NCBI RefSeq assembly: GCF_947241705.1
Contig: NC_079257.1
Location: forward strand, 1-64,000
From: Saccharomyces mikatae IFO 1815
Taxonomy: Eukaryota > Ascomycota > Saccharomycetes > Saccharomycetales > Saccharomycetaceae
Reading direction: 5' to 3'
Length of the DNA: 64,000 bases
Within the stretch, counting starts at the first letter, position 1. Each line of letters opens with the position of its first letter. The translations under genes were made by a program, and so were the position numbers. Of this stretch, positions 30,074 through 39,326 are shown piece by piece. The notes below the pieces were generated by a model that was not told the DNA's origin, did not search any database, and saw only the letters and a list, made by a program, of their open reading frames with translations.

Positions 30074-30876
30074 TCTTTATGCTTCCCTATGTTGAAATAC
30101 TGGATTTACGGGCCAAATTGTATCGTTCATATAATTACTAATAATAAGCTTATACTCACATCTTAAAATACAATATCGCCGTAGTGCATGATGTGCATGT
30201 CGGCAGTACAAGATATTCTACTGAGTCTGATAAGGTCAATAATATTATCTTCTTTCTGCACACTGATTTCAAAAGGTACTGACCCCACCTTGTATGAAAT
30301 TGGTGTATTCTACATCTTTTCAAGAACAACATCACCCAAATAATCTATTTGTATACACTGCCGTGCAAGTTTTCGCGAGGCTTAATCTTAGAGCACTAGA
30401 AAGCATTTCATATATCCAATTGTAGGCGGAGCAATATATCTTACATAACACATAGCATTGAGATCAAATGCATGAAATGATATGCTCCACAAAAATTAAT
30501 ATATTTCAATCATACTATGCGGAGAGGTACACGGCTTTAGTAGTATAAGCTGCGTTTCGAATACATAAAAATACAAAATAATCAGTAAATTTAAAGTAGT
30601 AGGCAAAATTAAAAATAATAGTGAATACTTCTGGAAATTCGTTGTATACTTCTGCTCGTCTTTCTTCCAACTTTTCCAGTACGTTGGGCACTAGTGTGTC
30701 GGCGATACTGATTTAGCTCATTGCAACTCATACACTTATAATACATCACTTGCCCACAACATTGAAAACGATTGAGGCTATATCGATAGGTGTAAAGAAG
30801 CATTAAGGTGTTTTTGTTGCCTTTGCTTACTTTACCCCTTTTCTTTTGGTTTCTTTTCTGCCTGAATGAGAATATG
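30074..30876. other. SEA4 promoter and RTG3 3' flank
   Basis: About 800 bp between tandem minus-strand genes, a gap similar to that in S. cerevisiae. A 93-codon frame at 30609-30890 overlaps the end of RTG3 and has no recognisable similarity. No LTR or RNA gene is visible. Confidence 0.45.
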
Positions 30877-32337
30877 TTATCCTGATCCAAATTCTAGAAG
30901 ATAGTCGGCGGGATTGGCATTGTCATCTCCAAACATTAATTTTGCATTATCTTCGGCTTCAATCAAATCCCCCGATAAGAATTCCTTTAATTCATCATGA
31001 ATGTTTGTATGTGGATGCGCTTCCATACTACCAGGATGATCGTGGTTGCTGACCGAATCATATATTGGTGGCTCCCAATTGTGGAATTCAGCTTTGACAT
31101 TTGTTTCATTCAATGAAGTATTCGGAACGGACCTAATGTCTATAATCCTTTCCTCATTTTTCTCGTTATCACTTGGTCTCGAAGTCACATGATGATTATT
31201 GGCAAAAGGAGATAAGGATGCTACAGAGTTTTTCTTGTTTTCCAATTCTTCTATCTTAGCCAATAAAGCCTTCCTTTTTCGTGATTGTATTTCCAAAATT
31301 TCAGCCAGGTATTGTAAATATTCAACTGTTCTATCTAAGATGATGCCTTTATTTGGTTTGATTTGTTTACCTAAATCGTCATAATTTAATAGAGATGGTG
31401 GAACCAACTGACCTAGTTCTTTTATTTTTTGTTTTATTAGTTCTCTTCTTCTTCTCTCGACAGCATTATGAAACTCTCTTTTGCGCCTCAGTTTCTCATC
31501 TGAAGTCAATCCAGTCAGGGCTTTAGGAACACTTCCGGGCCCTAAATTTTCAGTCATATTACTGCTTATTGAAGTATGTCTTGTTCTGGGGGTATTTATG
31601 CTACCATGCCTAAAAGACGATGAAAGAAAACTTCCTGCACGGAAGGACGATGATGGTGACCTCACTTTTGGAGAATATGTGGAGGATATGGATGCAGAAC
31701 CCAAAGTTTGTGGATTATAAGAAAAGGATGACGAATACATGTTTGGGGTCATCATATCAGAATTGATGCTAGAAGATAAAGAAGAGCTTACATCATCGGT
31801 CAAGTTATACATCGTATCATCTGTGCTATGTTGGAACAAAAAGTCTTGTGGCAACTCGGTTTTTAAGCCTTCTTGTTGGTTCAATGATGCGTTTGTTGCT
31901 CTATCCACAGGTGAGTCGTAGGGCATAGAAAAGGATGTCCTCAAGGGAGCCTGCCCTATGGAAGATATGGAATTTTGGGTGCGAGGCCTACCGCCTTCGC
32001 CTGTTCTGAACATATCATCCAAGTAAGACGATTGGGATTCTCCTTCCTCATATATAATCGAAGGTGTAGGTGTTTGTGAACTGGATCTCGCTTGGCTTCC
32101 CATCAAGTTATTATTATCGTTGGAGTTGTGTGTATTAATATAAGAGAGTTTCTCATGCTGCTGAGCCGGGGTCTCACCACCTGGGTAAGCGCTTCCCTGA
32201 ATCCTATAATCATCATTATGATGTGGAGTGGGTGTCACCAACGAAAAATCCAAAGTCTCCTGTAGAACTTTTGTTTGATTCATTAGTTCATCCAGGAGAC
32301 GTTGGTTCTCAGCCTCACTTTCATTATTGTTCATCAT
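30877..32337 (-). CDS. RTG3: Rtg3, bHLH-leucine zipper retrograde-response activator
   Basis: A basic helix-loop-helix/leucine zipper transcription factor that pairs with Rtg1 and binds GTCAC R-boxes to activate CIT2, DLD3 and TCA-cycle genes when mitochondria fail or glutamate is short. TORC1 and Mks1 hold it in the cytoplasm. The ATG at 32337 gives the N-terminus MMNNNESEAENQ and exactly 486 residues, as in S. cerevisiae; the open frame extends 25 codons further to a TTG that I reject. Visible: a Ser-rich phosphorylation region, the basic region RKREFHNAVERRRRELIKQK (about 285-304), helix-loop-helix to GIILDRTVEYLQYLAEIL, a short zipper, and an acidic C-terminal activation end (NPADYLLEFGSG). 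A GTCAC inverted repeat in its own promoter suggests autoregulation. Confidence 0.97.
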   Translation of the reverse strand: MMNNNESEAENQRLLDELMNQTKVLQETLDFSLVTPTPHHNDDYRIQGSAYPGGETPAQQHEKLSYINTHNSNDNNNLMGSQARSSSQTPTPSIIYEEGESQSSYLDDMFRTGEGGRPRTQNSISSIGQAPLRTSFSMPYDSPVDRATNASLNQQEGLKTELPQDFLFQHSTDDTMYNLTDDVSSSLSSSINSDMMTPNMYSSSFSYNPQTLGSASISSTYSPKVRSPSSSFRAGSFLSSSFRHGSINTPRTRHTSISSNMTENLGPGSVPKALTGLTSDEKLRRKREFHNAVERRRRELIKQKIKELGQLVPPSLLNYDDLGKQIKPNKGIILDRTVEYLQYLAEILEIQSRKRKALLAKIEELENKKNSVASLSPFANNHHVTSRPSDNEKNEERIIDIRSVPNTSLNETNVKAEFHNWEPPIYDSVSNHDHPGSMEAHPHTNIHDELKEFLSGDLIEAEDNAKLMFGDDNANPADYLLEFGSG

Positions 32338-32671
32338 CCCTAACTTTTTTACGGAAATAGGTTCGTCCGATGATAAGTGAGAGTAATATGTTATATGATA
32401 CTTGCCAATCAAGTAATTTCAATGCGGTGATACCGTCGATGCTATCTTATATCCTGCTCACGTAAGACAGGACTTTAAAGTAGAGAAAATGTCTTGACAA
32501 TTCAGTTAACTTTCTGTTTTATGCTCTGACCAAACCAACAACTATGAGTAAAGACAAACGCACTAACTTGCAGTAATACTGAGGTCTGCTGTCCGGTTCG
32601 AATAACACAATAGTTGCCTTACGTTGTGAACAAGAAAGCATTTCTAATCACCATAACTTTGCTATTTCAAA

Positions 32672-32692
32672 TGTGACTCGCCAAGAGTCACA
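32672..32692. promoter_or_regulatory. Perfect inverted repeat with two R-boxes between RTG3 and SFT2
   Basis: TGTGACTC, five bases, then GAGTCACA: an 8-bp perfect inverted repeat. Each arm contains the Rtg1/Rtg3 R-box core (GTGAC/GTCAC) and a TGACTC Gcn4 half-site. A third GTGAC lies at 32715-32719. The repeat is about 340 bp from the RTG3 ATG and 213 bp from the SFT2 ATG, so it could serve either gene. Confidence 0.55.
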
Positions 32693-32904
32693 TCCCGCGG
32701 AACTGCCCGGAATCGTGACCCGGCAAAAAGGTGAATGTAATGATGAGGGAGTATTGGTCAGGGTCTAATACTAACAACAAAGAGGGGACTAAATGGTTGA
32801 ATATTCTGCTCACATTAGTAAGTTTAGATTCGATTTAGGATAATTTGTACTTCTGGTGGTTGCATTTTTCTTGCTTGTGAAAAGAAAGATTAAGAGTACA
32901 GGAT

Positions 32905-33552
32905 ATGAGCGAAGAACAACCTTCCGACCAAGTTAATAGTCTTCGTGACTCATTGAATCGATGGAATCAAACAAGACAGCAGAATTCGCAAGGTTTTAAC
33001 GAATCGGCTAAGACGCTGTTTTCGAGTTGGGCGGATTCTCTCAATACTAGGGCCCAGGATATATATCAGACGTTGCCTGTATCTAGGCAGGACTTGGTGC
33101 AAGACCAGGAGCCGTCCTGGTTTCAATTGTCAAGAACGGAACGAATGATACTCTTTGTCTGCTTCTTACTAGGTGCAACGGCATCTTTCACCCTTTGTAT
33201 CTTCCTTTTCCCCGTTTTAGCTACCAAACCAAGAAAGTTTGGTTTATTGTGGACGATGGGATCCCTACTATTTGTATTTGCGTTTGGTGTGCTTATGGGG
33301 CCAGTAGCGTATCTAAAGCATTTAACTGCAAGGGAAAGGCTGCCCTTCTCAATGTTCTTTTTCGCCACTTGCTTCATGACAATTTATTTTGCAGCCTTTT
33401 CCAAAAATACCGTGCTGACTATAACTTGTGCCCTTTTGGAGTTAGTTGCTGTCATTTATTATGCTATTTCATATTTCCCATTTGGTGCAACAGGTTTGAG
33501 GATGCTAAGTTCTGCTGGTGTCAATTCGGCAAGAGGTGTTTTACGCATCTGA
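32905..33552 (+). CDS. SFT2: Sft2, tetra-spanning Golgi transport protein
   Basis: A 215-residue tetraspan membrane protein of the late Golgi, equal in length to S. cerevisiae Sft2. It was found as a multicopy suppressor of sed5 mutants and acts in endosome-to-Golgi vesicle fusion together with Got1. The N-terminal 75 residues are polar. Four hydrophobic segments follow: MILFVCFLLGATASFTLCIF, LLWTMGSLLFVFAFGVLMG, FSMFFFATCFMTIYFAAFS and LTITCALLELVAVIYYAIS, separated by short polar loops, the SFT2 fold. It is divergent from RTG3 and convergent with ECM21. Confidence 0.96.
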   Translation: MSEEQPSDQVNSLRDSLNRWNQTRQQNSQGFNESAKTLFSSWADSLNTRAQDIYQTLPVSRQDLVQDQEPSWFQLSRTERMILFVCFLLGATASFTLCIFLFPVLATKPRKFGLLWTMGSLLFVFAFGVLMGPVAYLKHLTARERLPFSMFFFATCFMTIYFAAFSKNTVLTITCALLELVAVIYYAISYFPFGATGLRMLSSAGVNSARGVLRI

Positions 33553-33701
33553 CTAGTTATTTTATTGCATATCGGATTGGTTAATTGAAGAAAGAAGCGG
33601 TAATTATACCATAAAAACAATAAAAAACTTTATAACCTAACCTAATGAAATAGCATGTAATGAAAAAAAATAAAAAGAAGAACTAACACATGCAGTTGCT
33701 C

Positions 33702-33720
33702 TATATATATATATATATAT
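33702..33720. repeat. TA dinucleotide microsatellite between SFT2 and ECM21
   Basis: About 9 TA units between the two convergent genes. Such runs serve as efficiency elements (TATATA) for mRNA 3' end formation on both strands, which would suit convergent terminators. Confidence 0.6.
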
Positions 33721-33759
33721 AATCACCGTTTGATAATTTAGAGAAATAAAACAAAAACT

Positions 33760-36700
33760 TCACTCCTCGTCACTCATTAAGGGCACTATTTCGTCATAAC
33801 GTGGAGGTTCGTTGCCATAGGAATGTAAAGAATCTGCCGAGCTTGAACTCACTACACCTTCCTGTTCTTCGTCTTTTGCATTCGCTAAAGTGTAATCCTT
33901 TTTGAAAAGCACATTTGAACTTTCGGTAAGATTTTCGTTGAGAGAGTTCGAGATCCTTACAGGGCCGTGTGCTTGTGATGAGCCATTTGTTGGAGAAGAA
34001 TTATTGGACCTATTAATGGGTGACGGGGTACTCAATAGTTTATCAAGGTTATTGAACCTTGATCTATCATTTACTGATGTAGCTCTTGCCCTGGAAACAC
34101 CTTGGCCACTGGTGCTCGAAACAAACGCAGTATTCGAAATACTGCCACTCATGGCATTAGCATTTGAGATACTGTTGCGATTAGCACTCAAAGAGTTGGG
34201 ATCATCGCCACATCCAGATGGCCCACTAACTGACGTGGTTCTTGATAAGTTCAATTGTTGAATAGAGAGCAAATCAGGATCGTACGACGCCATGATGTTG
34301 GGCGATCCCATTGGTGAGACGATGGGGGAAGCCGGCACGGATATGGCTTCTTCAAAAGTAGGTGGAGGCGGACATGTGATTCCAAAAAAGTCATTGTTCA
34401 TATTTGGAGGAGTGTGGTTGCTTTGGCCTTCCATTGTAGCCATATCATAAGTAGGTAATTCCATATTGCCACTGTTACACTGTTCAGATACCAAGAATAT
34501 GGGTGTATCAATCAGCACCTCATAATGTCTTAATTTTGATGGACACTCAGGATCAGGTTTACTTATTCGTAACATAATTTCCAGCTTATGTCTACAGTAA
34601 ACATTACTAAAGTGTAAACTATCTAAGTATAGCCCTCTTTTCGGCAAGTTTAATCTGGTATGGGTTTTTACAGGCAACCCAGAATTGGATTTGACTGTAG
34701 TTGCATGAAATTTGGGATCATAGACAGGTTTCTCATTTTCTTCACGGTTTTTTGAGCTTTTATGACCTGACAAAAAGCCAATTACACTTGGGCGACGATG
34801 AGAGGGACCATTAGCTGCGGCATGTTCGGGATTGGGGATACTTGTGTAGGCATCAATTCCATAAGGTGGAATAATTTTCGCAGTTCTTTTATCTAAGTCC
34901 TCGTATTTGGGAAACTTCAACTTTGTTTCAATAATTAATGGTTCCGTTATGCCAAGACTTTCCTTTTGGTTGCCTTTTGAATTATTGTCGTCATCAATAG
35001 GACTATAAGATAAAAGATTGTCACCAAAGGAATTCTCTACGATTTCTTCCCTTAGAGCTCTTGAACCCTTTTCCTTGGTTCTGATTTCAAATAACGATAA
35101 ACTTCTCTCTTTTCTTCTCTTGGAGGCAAAATCTAAATAATAGGGGTTGTAGGGATCTTTGGCCACAGGATCTGTTTGATCATATTCATATTCGTAGCCT
35201 TTACTAACAAAGGTAACCCTTTCTGTGATACTTATATGAATACGTTTAACACAAACGTTTTTGCAAATTGGCGCTAATTTTATTTTGATCGGGACTTCAC
35301 TATCTAGTGATACGTACTTTTGGGCAAAAGATATTTCATATGACAAAGAATCTGTCCAAACCCTATTAATGTAGATCGGTTTATTCGCAGTAGATACAGC
35401 AACGGGTGGTGGAGTTCTGATAACTTTGATTGGATATTCTGCAAAAATCTCCTCCTCCGCAGATTCTTCATTTTTGAGTTGGTGCGAACTCATGTGTAAA
35501 TGATTTTTAACCTTACTGAATAAATTGTTGCTTATCCTCCTATGAGGCTGAGCAGATTCCGTCTCGGTAAGTTTTAATGAAGATGTAGTAGAGCTTAACG
35601 ATGAAGAGGAATCTGGAGATACAATGAATGGAGGAGAGTTCGAATCCTGATGATATGTACCCTTTCGATTGATTGCCTTTGTGGCAAGTCTTAATCTATA
35701 ACTAACACGTGCAGAGGGTAAATAGATAGTCTCTGGAACATGATTAGAAAACACCACCGGTACTAAGAATACATAGTCACCAGGTTCATAAAGATGAGTT
35801 TTGGTTAGGTTTATAGCGTTCAACAGGCTATATCTTGTTTTGGTTTTGTCCAAATACAACCTTTCTTCTGTGGGAATATTTTTGAATAATCTCATTTGAC
35901 GATCGTTGGTGTTGTTTTCGATCATTTGATCGTCTGGAGATATGCTTGATGGAACAAACAAATTGAAGTTTTCGTTATTTAGAGTCCATTTCATTGATGC
36001 AGCATTATAAAATTCTTCATTGAATGTTTTTGTTGGAGGAACACCTGTGTTCCAAAACACCTTAACCCTCGAACATAATTCCAATTGCATGTCTGTAAAT
36101 TGGGCTGGTTTTTTAACGGATACTATGATCGCTATGCTATACGAGACCATAGAACTATCGATTTCAACGGATCTTGTGTTAGGTTCAGAAGTTGAGCATG
36201 GATGATCCTCGGATATATTTTCTCTTAAAAGTGTATCTCTATTTGTATCTTCAACATTTCTGGTGGCTGTTGTCGTAGTGGAAGGAAAAACATTACCGTC
36301 TTGCTGGTCTACGCCATCTAGGAAGAAATCGGTCTCAGCGTCGTCAGTGCCATCATTAAGCCCGTTTAACCTAGCCAGGTACTCATCGTCATTCGAGGAT
36401 ATTGTTGGTAGGAAAACGCTTTCACCGCTCGTGGATATGGCGATTTTCATGTGCTCATTGGATAAAACAGTTTTGGGGCTCAGAAGACCTCTAGCGGTCA
36501 AGTATTCTGTAAGAAACTGTTCGTTGAACTTTTTCGAATTCGTCAACTTTGAATGGGAAGTCGATGATAGATCGCTCGACGCTACGGCCGACGAATTATG
36601 GTCATCGTCGAAATCTAATACTGTGCTATCTTCCTCGATCTGTGAACAGCGTCCCCCTGACAACCTGGGGTCCTGATCTTCAGATAGTCTTCCGGGAAAA

Positions 36701-37101
36701 CGGTGATTAGTGTCTGAAGTCGACGACCTTGGAGTTGTGGTAGCACTATCGCAAATAGGCCCCGAGATGGCGGTGGTGCTATGTCGCCTTGGCTCTTGTG
36801 GCGGCTGTTTGTTCTGCTTTTTGCCCAAAAGTTGTGCGTCCGTATTACTGCTTCTGATATTGCCGTTGGCACTGCCGCCTTTCACTGTGTTATTCAAGAC
36901 AGCATGAGGGTGAGCATTAGCGCTACCAAGGAATGATGATAGCGCGTGCCTGATGGAAGAGGACCTTCTTCTTCGTTGCATGGGCCCGGATTTCTTGGTA
37001 GGAGAGGATTGAGATGACTGTCCTCTGGACTGGTTTAAGTCTGTTTCTGATAAAGAGTGAGGGGAATTTTTCGCCACTGGTCTTGATGTTATAAACGGCA
37101 T
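33760..37101 (-). CDS. ECM21: Ecm21/Art2, arrestin-related ubiquitin ligase adaptor
   Basis: A 1113-residue alpha-arrestin (Art2), matching S. cerevisiae Ecm21 (1117). It recruits the Rsp5 ubiquitin ligase to plasma-membrane transporters for endocytosis, mainly under nutrient stress. A long disordered, Ser-rich N-terminus (about 1-310) precedes the split arrestin N and C domains (from MVSYSIAIIVSVKKPAQF to LIDTPIFLVSEQC). The disordered C-terminal tail holds the Rsp5-binding motifs LPTYD and PPRYDE (PPxY). The N-terminal SSPTKKSGPMQRRRRSSSIR stretch looks like a basic phosphorylation target. In S. cerevisiae the paralogue is CSR2. Upstream is a Ty LTR cluster. Confidence 0.95.
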   Translation of the reverse strand: MPFITSRPVAKNSPHSLSETDLNQSRGQSSQSSPTKKSGPMQRRRRSSSIRHALSSFLGSANAHPHAVLNNTVKGGSANGNIRSSNTDAQLLGKKQNKQPPQEPRRHSTTAISGPICDSATTTPRSSTSDTNHRFPGRLSEDQDPRLSGGRCSQIEEDSTVLDFDDDHNSSAVASSDLSSTSHSKLTNSKKFNEQFLTEYLTARGLLSPKTVLSNEHMKIAISTSGESVFLPTISSNDDEYLARLNGLNDGTDDAETDFFLDGVDQQDGNVFPSTTTTATRNVEDTNRDTLLRENISEDHPCSTSEPNTRSVEIDSSMVSYSIAIIVSVKKPAQFTDMQLELCSRVKVFWNTGVPPTKTFNEEFYNAASMKWTLNNENFNLFVPSSISPDDQMIENNTNDRQMRLFKNIPTEERLYLDKTKTRYSLLNAINLTKTHLYEPGDYVFLVPVVFSNHVPETIYLPSARVSYRLRLATKAINRKGTYHQDSNSPPFIVSPDSSSSLSSTTSSLKLTETESAQPHRRISNNLFSKVKNHLHMSSHQLKNEESAEEEIFAEYPIKVIRTPPPVAVSTANKPIYINRVWTDSLSYEISFAQKYVSLDSEVPIKIKLAPICKNVCVKRIHISITERVTFVSKGYEYEYDQTDPVAKDPYNPYYLDFASKRRKERSLSLFEIRTKEKGSRALREEIVENSFGDNLLSYSPIDDDNNSKGNQKESLGITEPLIIETKLKFPKYEDLDKRTAKIIPPYGIDAYTSIPNPEHAAANGPSHRRPSVIGFLSGHKSSKNREENEKPVYDPKFHATTVKSNSGLPVKTHTRLNLPKRGLYLDSLHFSNVYCRHKLEIMLRISKPDPECPSKLRHYEVLIDTPIFLVSEQCNSGNMELPTYDMATMEGQSNHTPPNMNNDFFGITCPPPPTFEEAISVPASPIVSPMGSPNIMASYDPDLLSIQQLNLSRTTSVSGPSGCGDDPNSLSANRNSISNANAMSGSISNTAFVSSTSGQGVSRARATSVNDRSRFNNLDKLLSTPSPINRSNNSSPTNGSSQAHGPVRISNSLNENLTESSNVLFKKDYTLANAKDEEQEGVVSSSSADSLHSYGNEPPRYDEIVPLMSDEE

Positions 37102-37844
37102 GGCCCGATAGGGGTACGAAAAATCTTGTTTGCTATTATCTATCTAAAAGAGTCACCTTTCCGATGGTCTATAAAAATCACACAAACGTGGCTTATCTCT
37201 GAGCTAAGACTAACCTTGCGTATAGTAGTTAGTCGTTTTCTTTTTTTCCTCGTCCCTTTTTCTGTCCCCTCTTAACAAAATTAGAAATGTAGCAGAGAAA
37301 AGTGGAGAACCCTTGAAAGAGTCAAACTAGAGATTGAAGTGAGAAATAAGATCAGTGAATAGTCACAGATGCGGCGAACCGAATGCGAAGTATATATTAT
37401 GAGGTAAGTATACAATTTCTTATAAAAAGAGCAGACGTGATGTGGAATATCCAGCAAGAGATGCTTGGTGGTGTAGCCAAGATGGCTTTTTTTGCGGCAA
37501 TATGGTGTACGTAATATCGTTCCGTGGAGTCCGTGCTTGCGACAATAATATTGACGCACAGACTATCGAAGTGAAATAAAGCTGTGACGGATGCAGATGC
37601 TTCTTAACTTGGAAAGCTTGGAAATTCCAAGGGAATATTGGCAATACTGGAGTAATCCGCCGGGTATCTTCTTTGGCGCTCTTGGTAAAAGATTTCGATT
37701 GGATGGGTTGTTAGCATTTCTCTACCCTGCCATGTATTTTTTCCCTTGAAGGAGAAAGAAAACTTTCCTCTGTATTTTATGATTTGGTCTGACATCGTGG
37801 TATTGTGGCCACACGTTAAACAAGACAGTATATAAGTTGATTAT
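37102..37844. other. ECM21 promoter region
   Basis: About 740 bp between the ECM21 start and the first LTR fragment. No gene is seen. Several small frames on the minus strand have no recognisable similarity. Confidence 0.4.
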
Positions 37845-37979
37845 TTTGTAGAACTATCGATTCCCTTTGCGGATTTCCAGATGCTCGAGAAGATCTTCAA
37901 GTATATTCCGTATACAAATAATGACACCTTAATCAACAATGAAGTCTCGACAAGTATCTTACGATTCACCCGTTTCTCA
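37845..37979 (+). mobile_element. Fragment of an old delta LTR
   Basis: Degenerate 3' part of a delta LTR: GTAGAACTATCGATTCC, then CTCGAGAAGATCTTCAAGTATATTC, ATCAACAATG, and the end TTCACCCGTTTCTCA at 37979. Similarity to the delta end is clear in order and spacing, but many positions have changed. The 5' part is missing. Confidence 0.7.
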
Positions 37980-38032
37980 CTCCGTTCGCTTAATATGGAG
38001 TTGTTCGTTACCCCACTTGGGTGTTTGATAAT

Positions 38033-38690
38033 TGTTGGAATAAGTGTTGACGAACATTCTTTAACATGATACTAATTATGTTGGGTAAATGAATACAAAC
38101 ATTCTTATGATGATACCAACTAAATTGGAGTAGGCAAATTCTAATTTTAGAATTTCCTGCACTAGTAAGATAAAGATCTATTAATTGACCAGAACTTGGT
38201 ATATAAGAAGATGAGTTATCACCAAAACCCTATCATCAACGTTCTGAATTATGTCTGAACCATTGGGTTTAATATAACCAATCAGCGTGTGTTTTATATA
38301 TCTCTCTTATATGGAATAAGAAGGTGTTGGAATGAAAATCAAGGCTATCGTCTATCAACTAGTAGTCATACTACTAGTACATTATCATATACGGTGTTAG
38401 AAGATGACATAAGTTATGAGAAGCTGAAATGCAATAATTGATAGTGTAATAGGATAATGACTGACAACATATAAAATGACAATAAAAGCATATACAGAAT
38501 CAGGTAGAATCACGAGTTCCATTTATTAGATTCCTATATCCTTGAGGAGAACTTCTAGTATATCTACATACCAAATAATATTGTTTTTATCAACAATGGA
38601 ATCCCAACAATCATCTCAAAATTCACCCACTTCCCACAAGGAACGACTTTTCTTAATGATTACAACTTACTAAACAACTAATTATCAACA
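38033..38690 (+). mobile_element. Second LTR (341 bp, possibly Ty4/tau type) split by a delta insertion
   Basis: Starts TGTTGGAATAAG at 38033 and ends ATCAACA at 38690, giving TGTTG/CAACA inverted ends. It is interrupted by the delta LTR at 38325-38636 plus its 5-bp duplication; without these it is 341 bp. It contains a TATATAAG box at 38200-38207, as an LTR promoter should. The sequence is neither delta nor sigma. Ty4 (tau) is my best guess, not established. Flanks ATAAT and AAATT are only a partial target-site duplication. Confidence 0.6.
38325..38636 (+). mobile_element. Solo delta LTR (Ty1/Ty2 type), nearly full length
   Basis: A 312-bp delta LTR running TGTTGGAATG to TTCCCA. Landmarks in order: CATATACGGTGTTAGAAGATGA, ATCCTTGAGGAGAACTTCTAG, ATCAACAATGGAATCCCAAC and CACCCACTTCCCA. 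A deletion relative to canonical delta lies after the ATGAGAAGCTG block. Flanking pentamers GAAGG and CAAGG match at four of five bases, a slightly decayed target-site duplication. It sits inside an older LTR and about 480 bp upstream of tRNA-Phe. Confidence 0.93.
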
Positions 38691-38752
38691 AAATTATGTT
38701 TCACCGACGATATAGTCGCTCGTGTCTAACGTATGAAATCTCTCTAGAGTAG

Positions 38753-39101
38753 TGTTGTATTACGGGCTCGAGTAATACCGGGATGTCTTGACAATCCTAA
38801 TATACTATCTTAGGGAAGTAACTTATTGTCAAAACGACTTATCAACTTAATTCACGGGATGTTACTTAACCTATATATTATATAAGATATGGTTTATACT
38901 AAATAGTGGAAGCGCGGAATCTCGGATCTAACTAATTGTTCAGGTATATTTACATTTAGTTAGGGAAACAGAGTTTTACTTTATGTTGTTCAATCTGTTC
39001 GTTTCGTTATAAGATTGTTTCATATGTGTTTTATGAACGTTTAGAATGATGTATTGTCATACTGACGTATCTCATCTTAAGATACAACATAAGATACAAC
39101 A
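38753..39101 (-). mobile_element. Solo sigma LTR (Ty3 type) next to tRNA-Phe
   Basis: On the minus strand it reads TGTTGTATCTTAAGATGAGATA from 39089 and ends CTCGAGCCCGTAATACAACA at 38753, the signature ends of the Ty3 sigma LTR (about 340 bp). The internal ATCCGAGATTCCGCGCTTCCAC block is also diagnostic. The right edge shows a 12-bp repeat of the terminus (GATACAACATAAGATACAACA), so the end may be 39089 or 39101. It lies 16-28 bp from the tRNA gene, as expected because Ty3 integrates at Pol III start sites. No target-site duplication is recognisable. Confidence 0.92.
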
Positions 39102-39117
39102 CCTTCATCAAATATAA

Positions 39118-39208
39118 GCGGATTTAGCTCAGTTGGGAGAGCGCCAGACTGAAGAAAAACTTCGGTCAAGACATCTGGAGGTCCTGTGTTCGATCCACAG
39201 AATTCGCA
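39118..39208 (+). tRNA. tF(GAA)B: tRNA-Phe (anticodon GAA) with 18-nt intron
   Basis: Exon 1 is 39118-39154, the intron 39155-39172, exon 2 39173-39208. The mature sequence GCGGATTTAGCTC...ACAGAATTCGCA is that of yeast tRNA-Phe. The anticodon GAA lies at 39151-39153 and the intron starts after position 37, as in S. cerevisiae. The intron contains CTTC, able to pair with the anticodon. A run of T at 39211-39216 terminates transcription. Its upstream side is a Ty hot spot. Confidence 0.97.
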
Positions 39209-39256
39209 TGTTTTTTGTCACCGCTCTTTTTCTTTTTCAAGGCCATTTCTCCGCGC

Positions 39257-39326
39257 TGATTGGTCGCCCGGGTGATGTAGTTGTGGTTGGCCCTGGGCCA
39301 ATCAAATCCCTTTAAAAATTGGCCCG
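39257..39326. promoter_or_regulatory. Cluster of CCAAT (Hap2/3/4/5) boxes upstream of ATP1
   Basis: TGATTGGT at 39257-39264 and CCAATCA at 39298-39304 are strong HAP complex matches, and ATTGGCCC follows near 39317-39324. The second lies in the near-perfect palindrome TTGGCCCTGGGCCAA (39287-39301). S. cerevisiae ATP1 is induced by Hap2/3/4/5 on respiratory carbon sources. The cluster is 440-505 bp upstream of the ATG. Confidence 0.55.

Noticed and set aside
30609-30890. 93-codon minus-strand frame overlapping the RTG3 end
   Set aside because: A CC...CXXC pattern hinted at zinc binding, but the frame overlaps RTG3 coding sequence, is otherwise composed of low-complexity basic residues, and matches nothing I know.
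32338-32412. 25-codon extension of RTG3 starting at TTG
   Set aside because: No ATG; the ATG at 32337 gives the exact conserved N-terminus and 486 residues.
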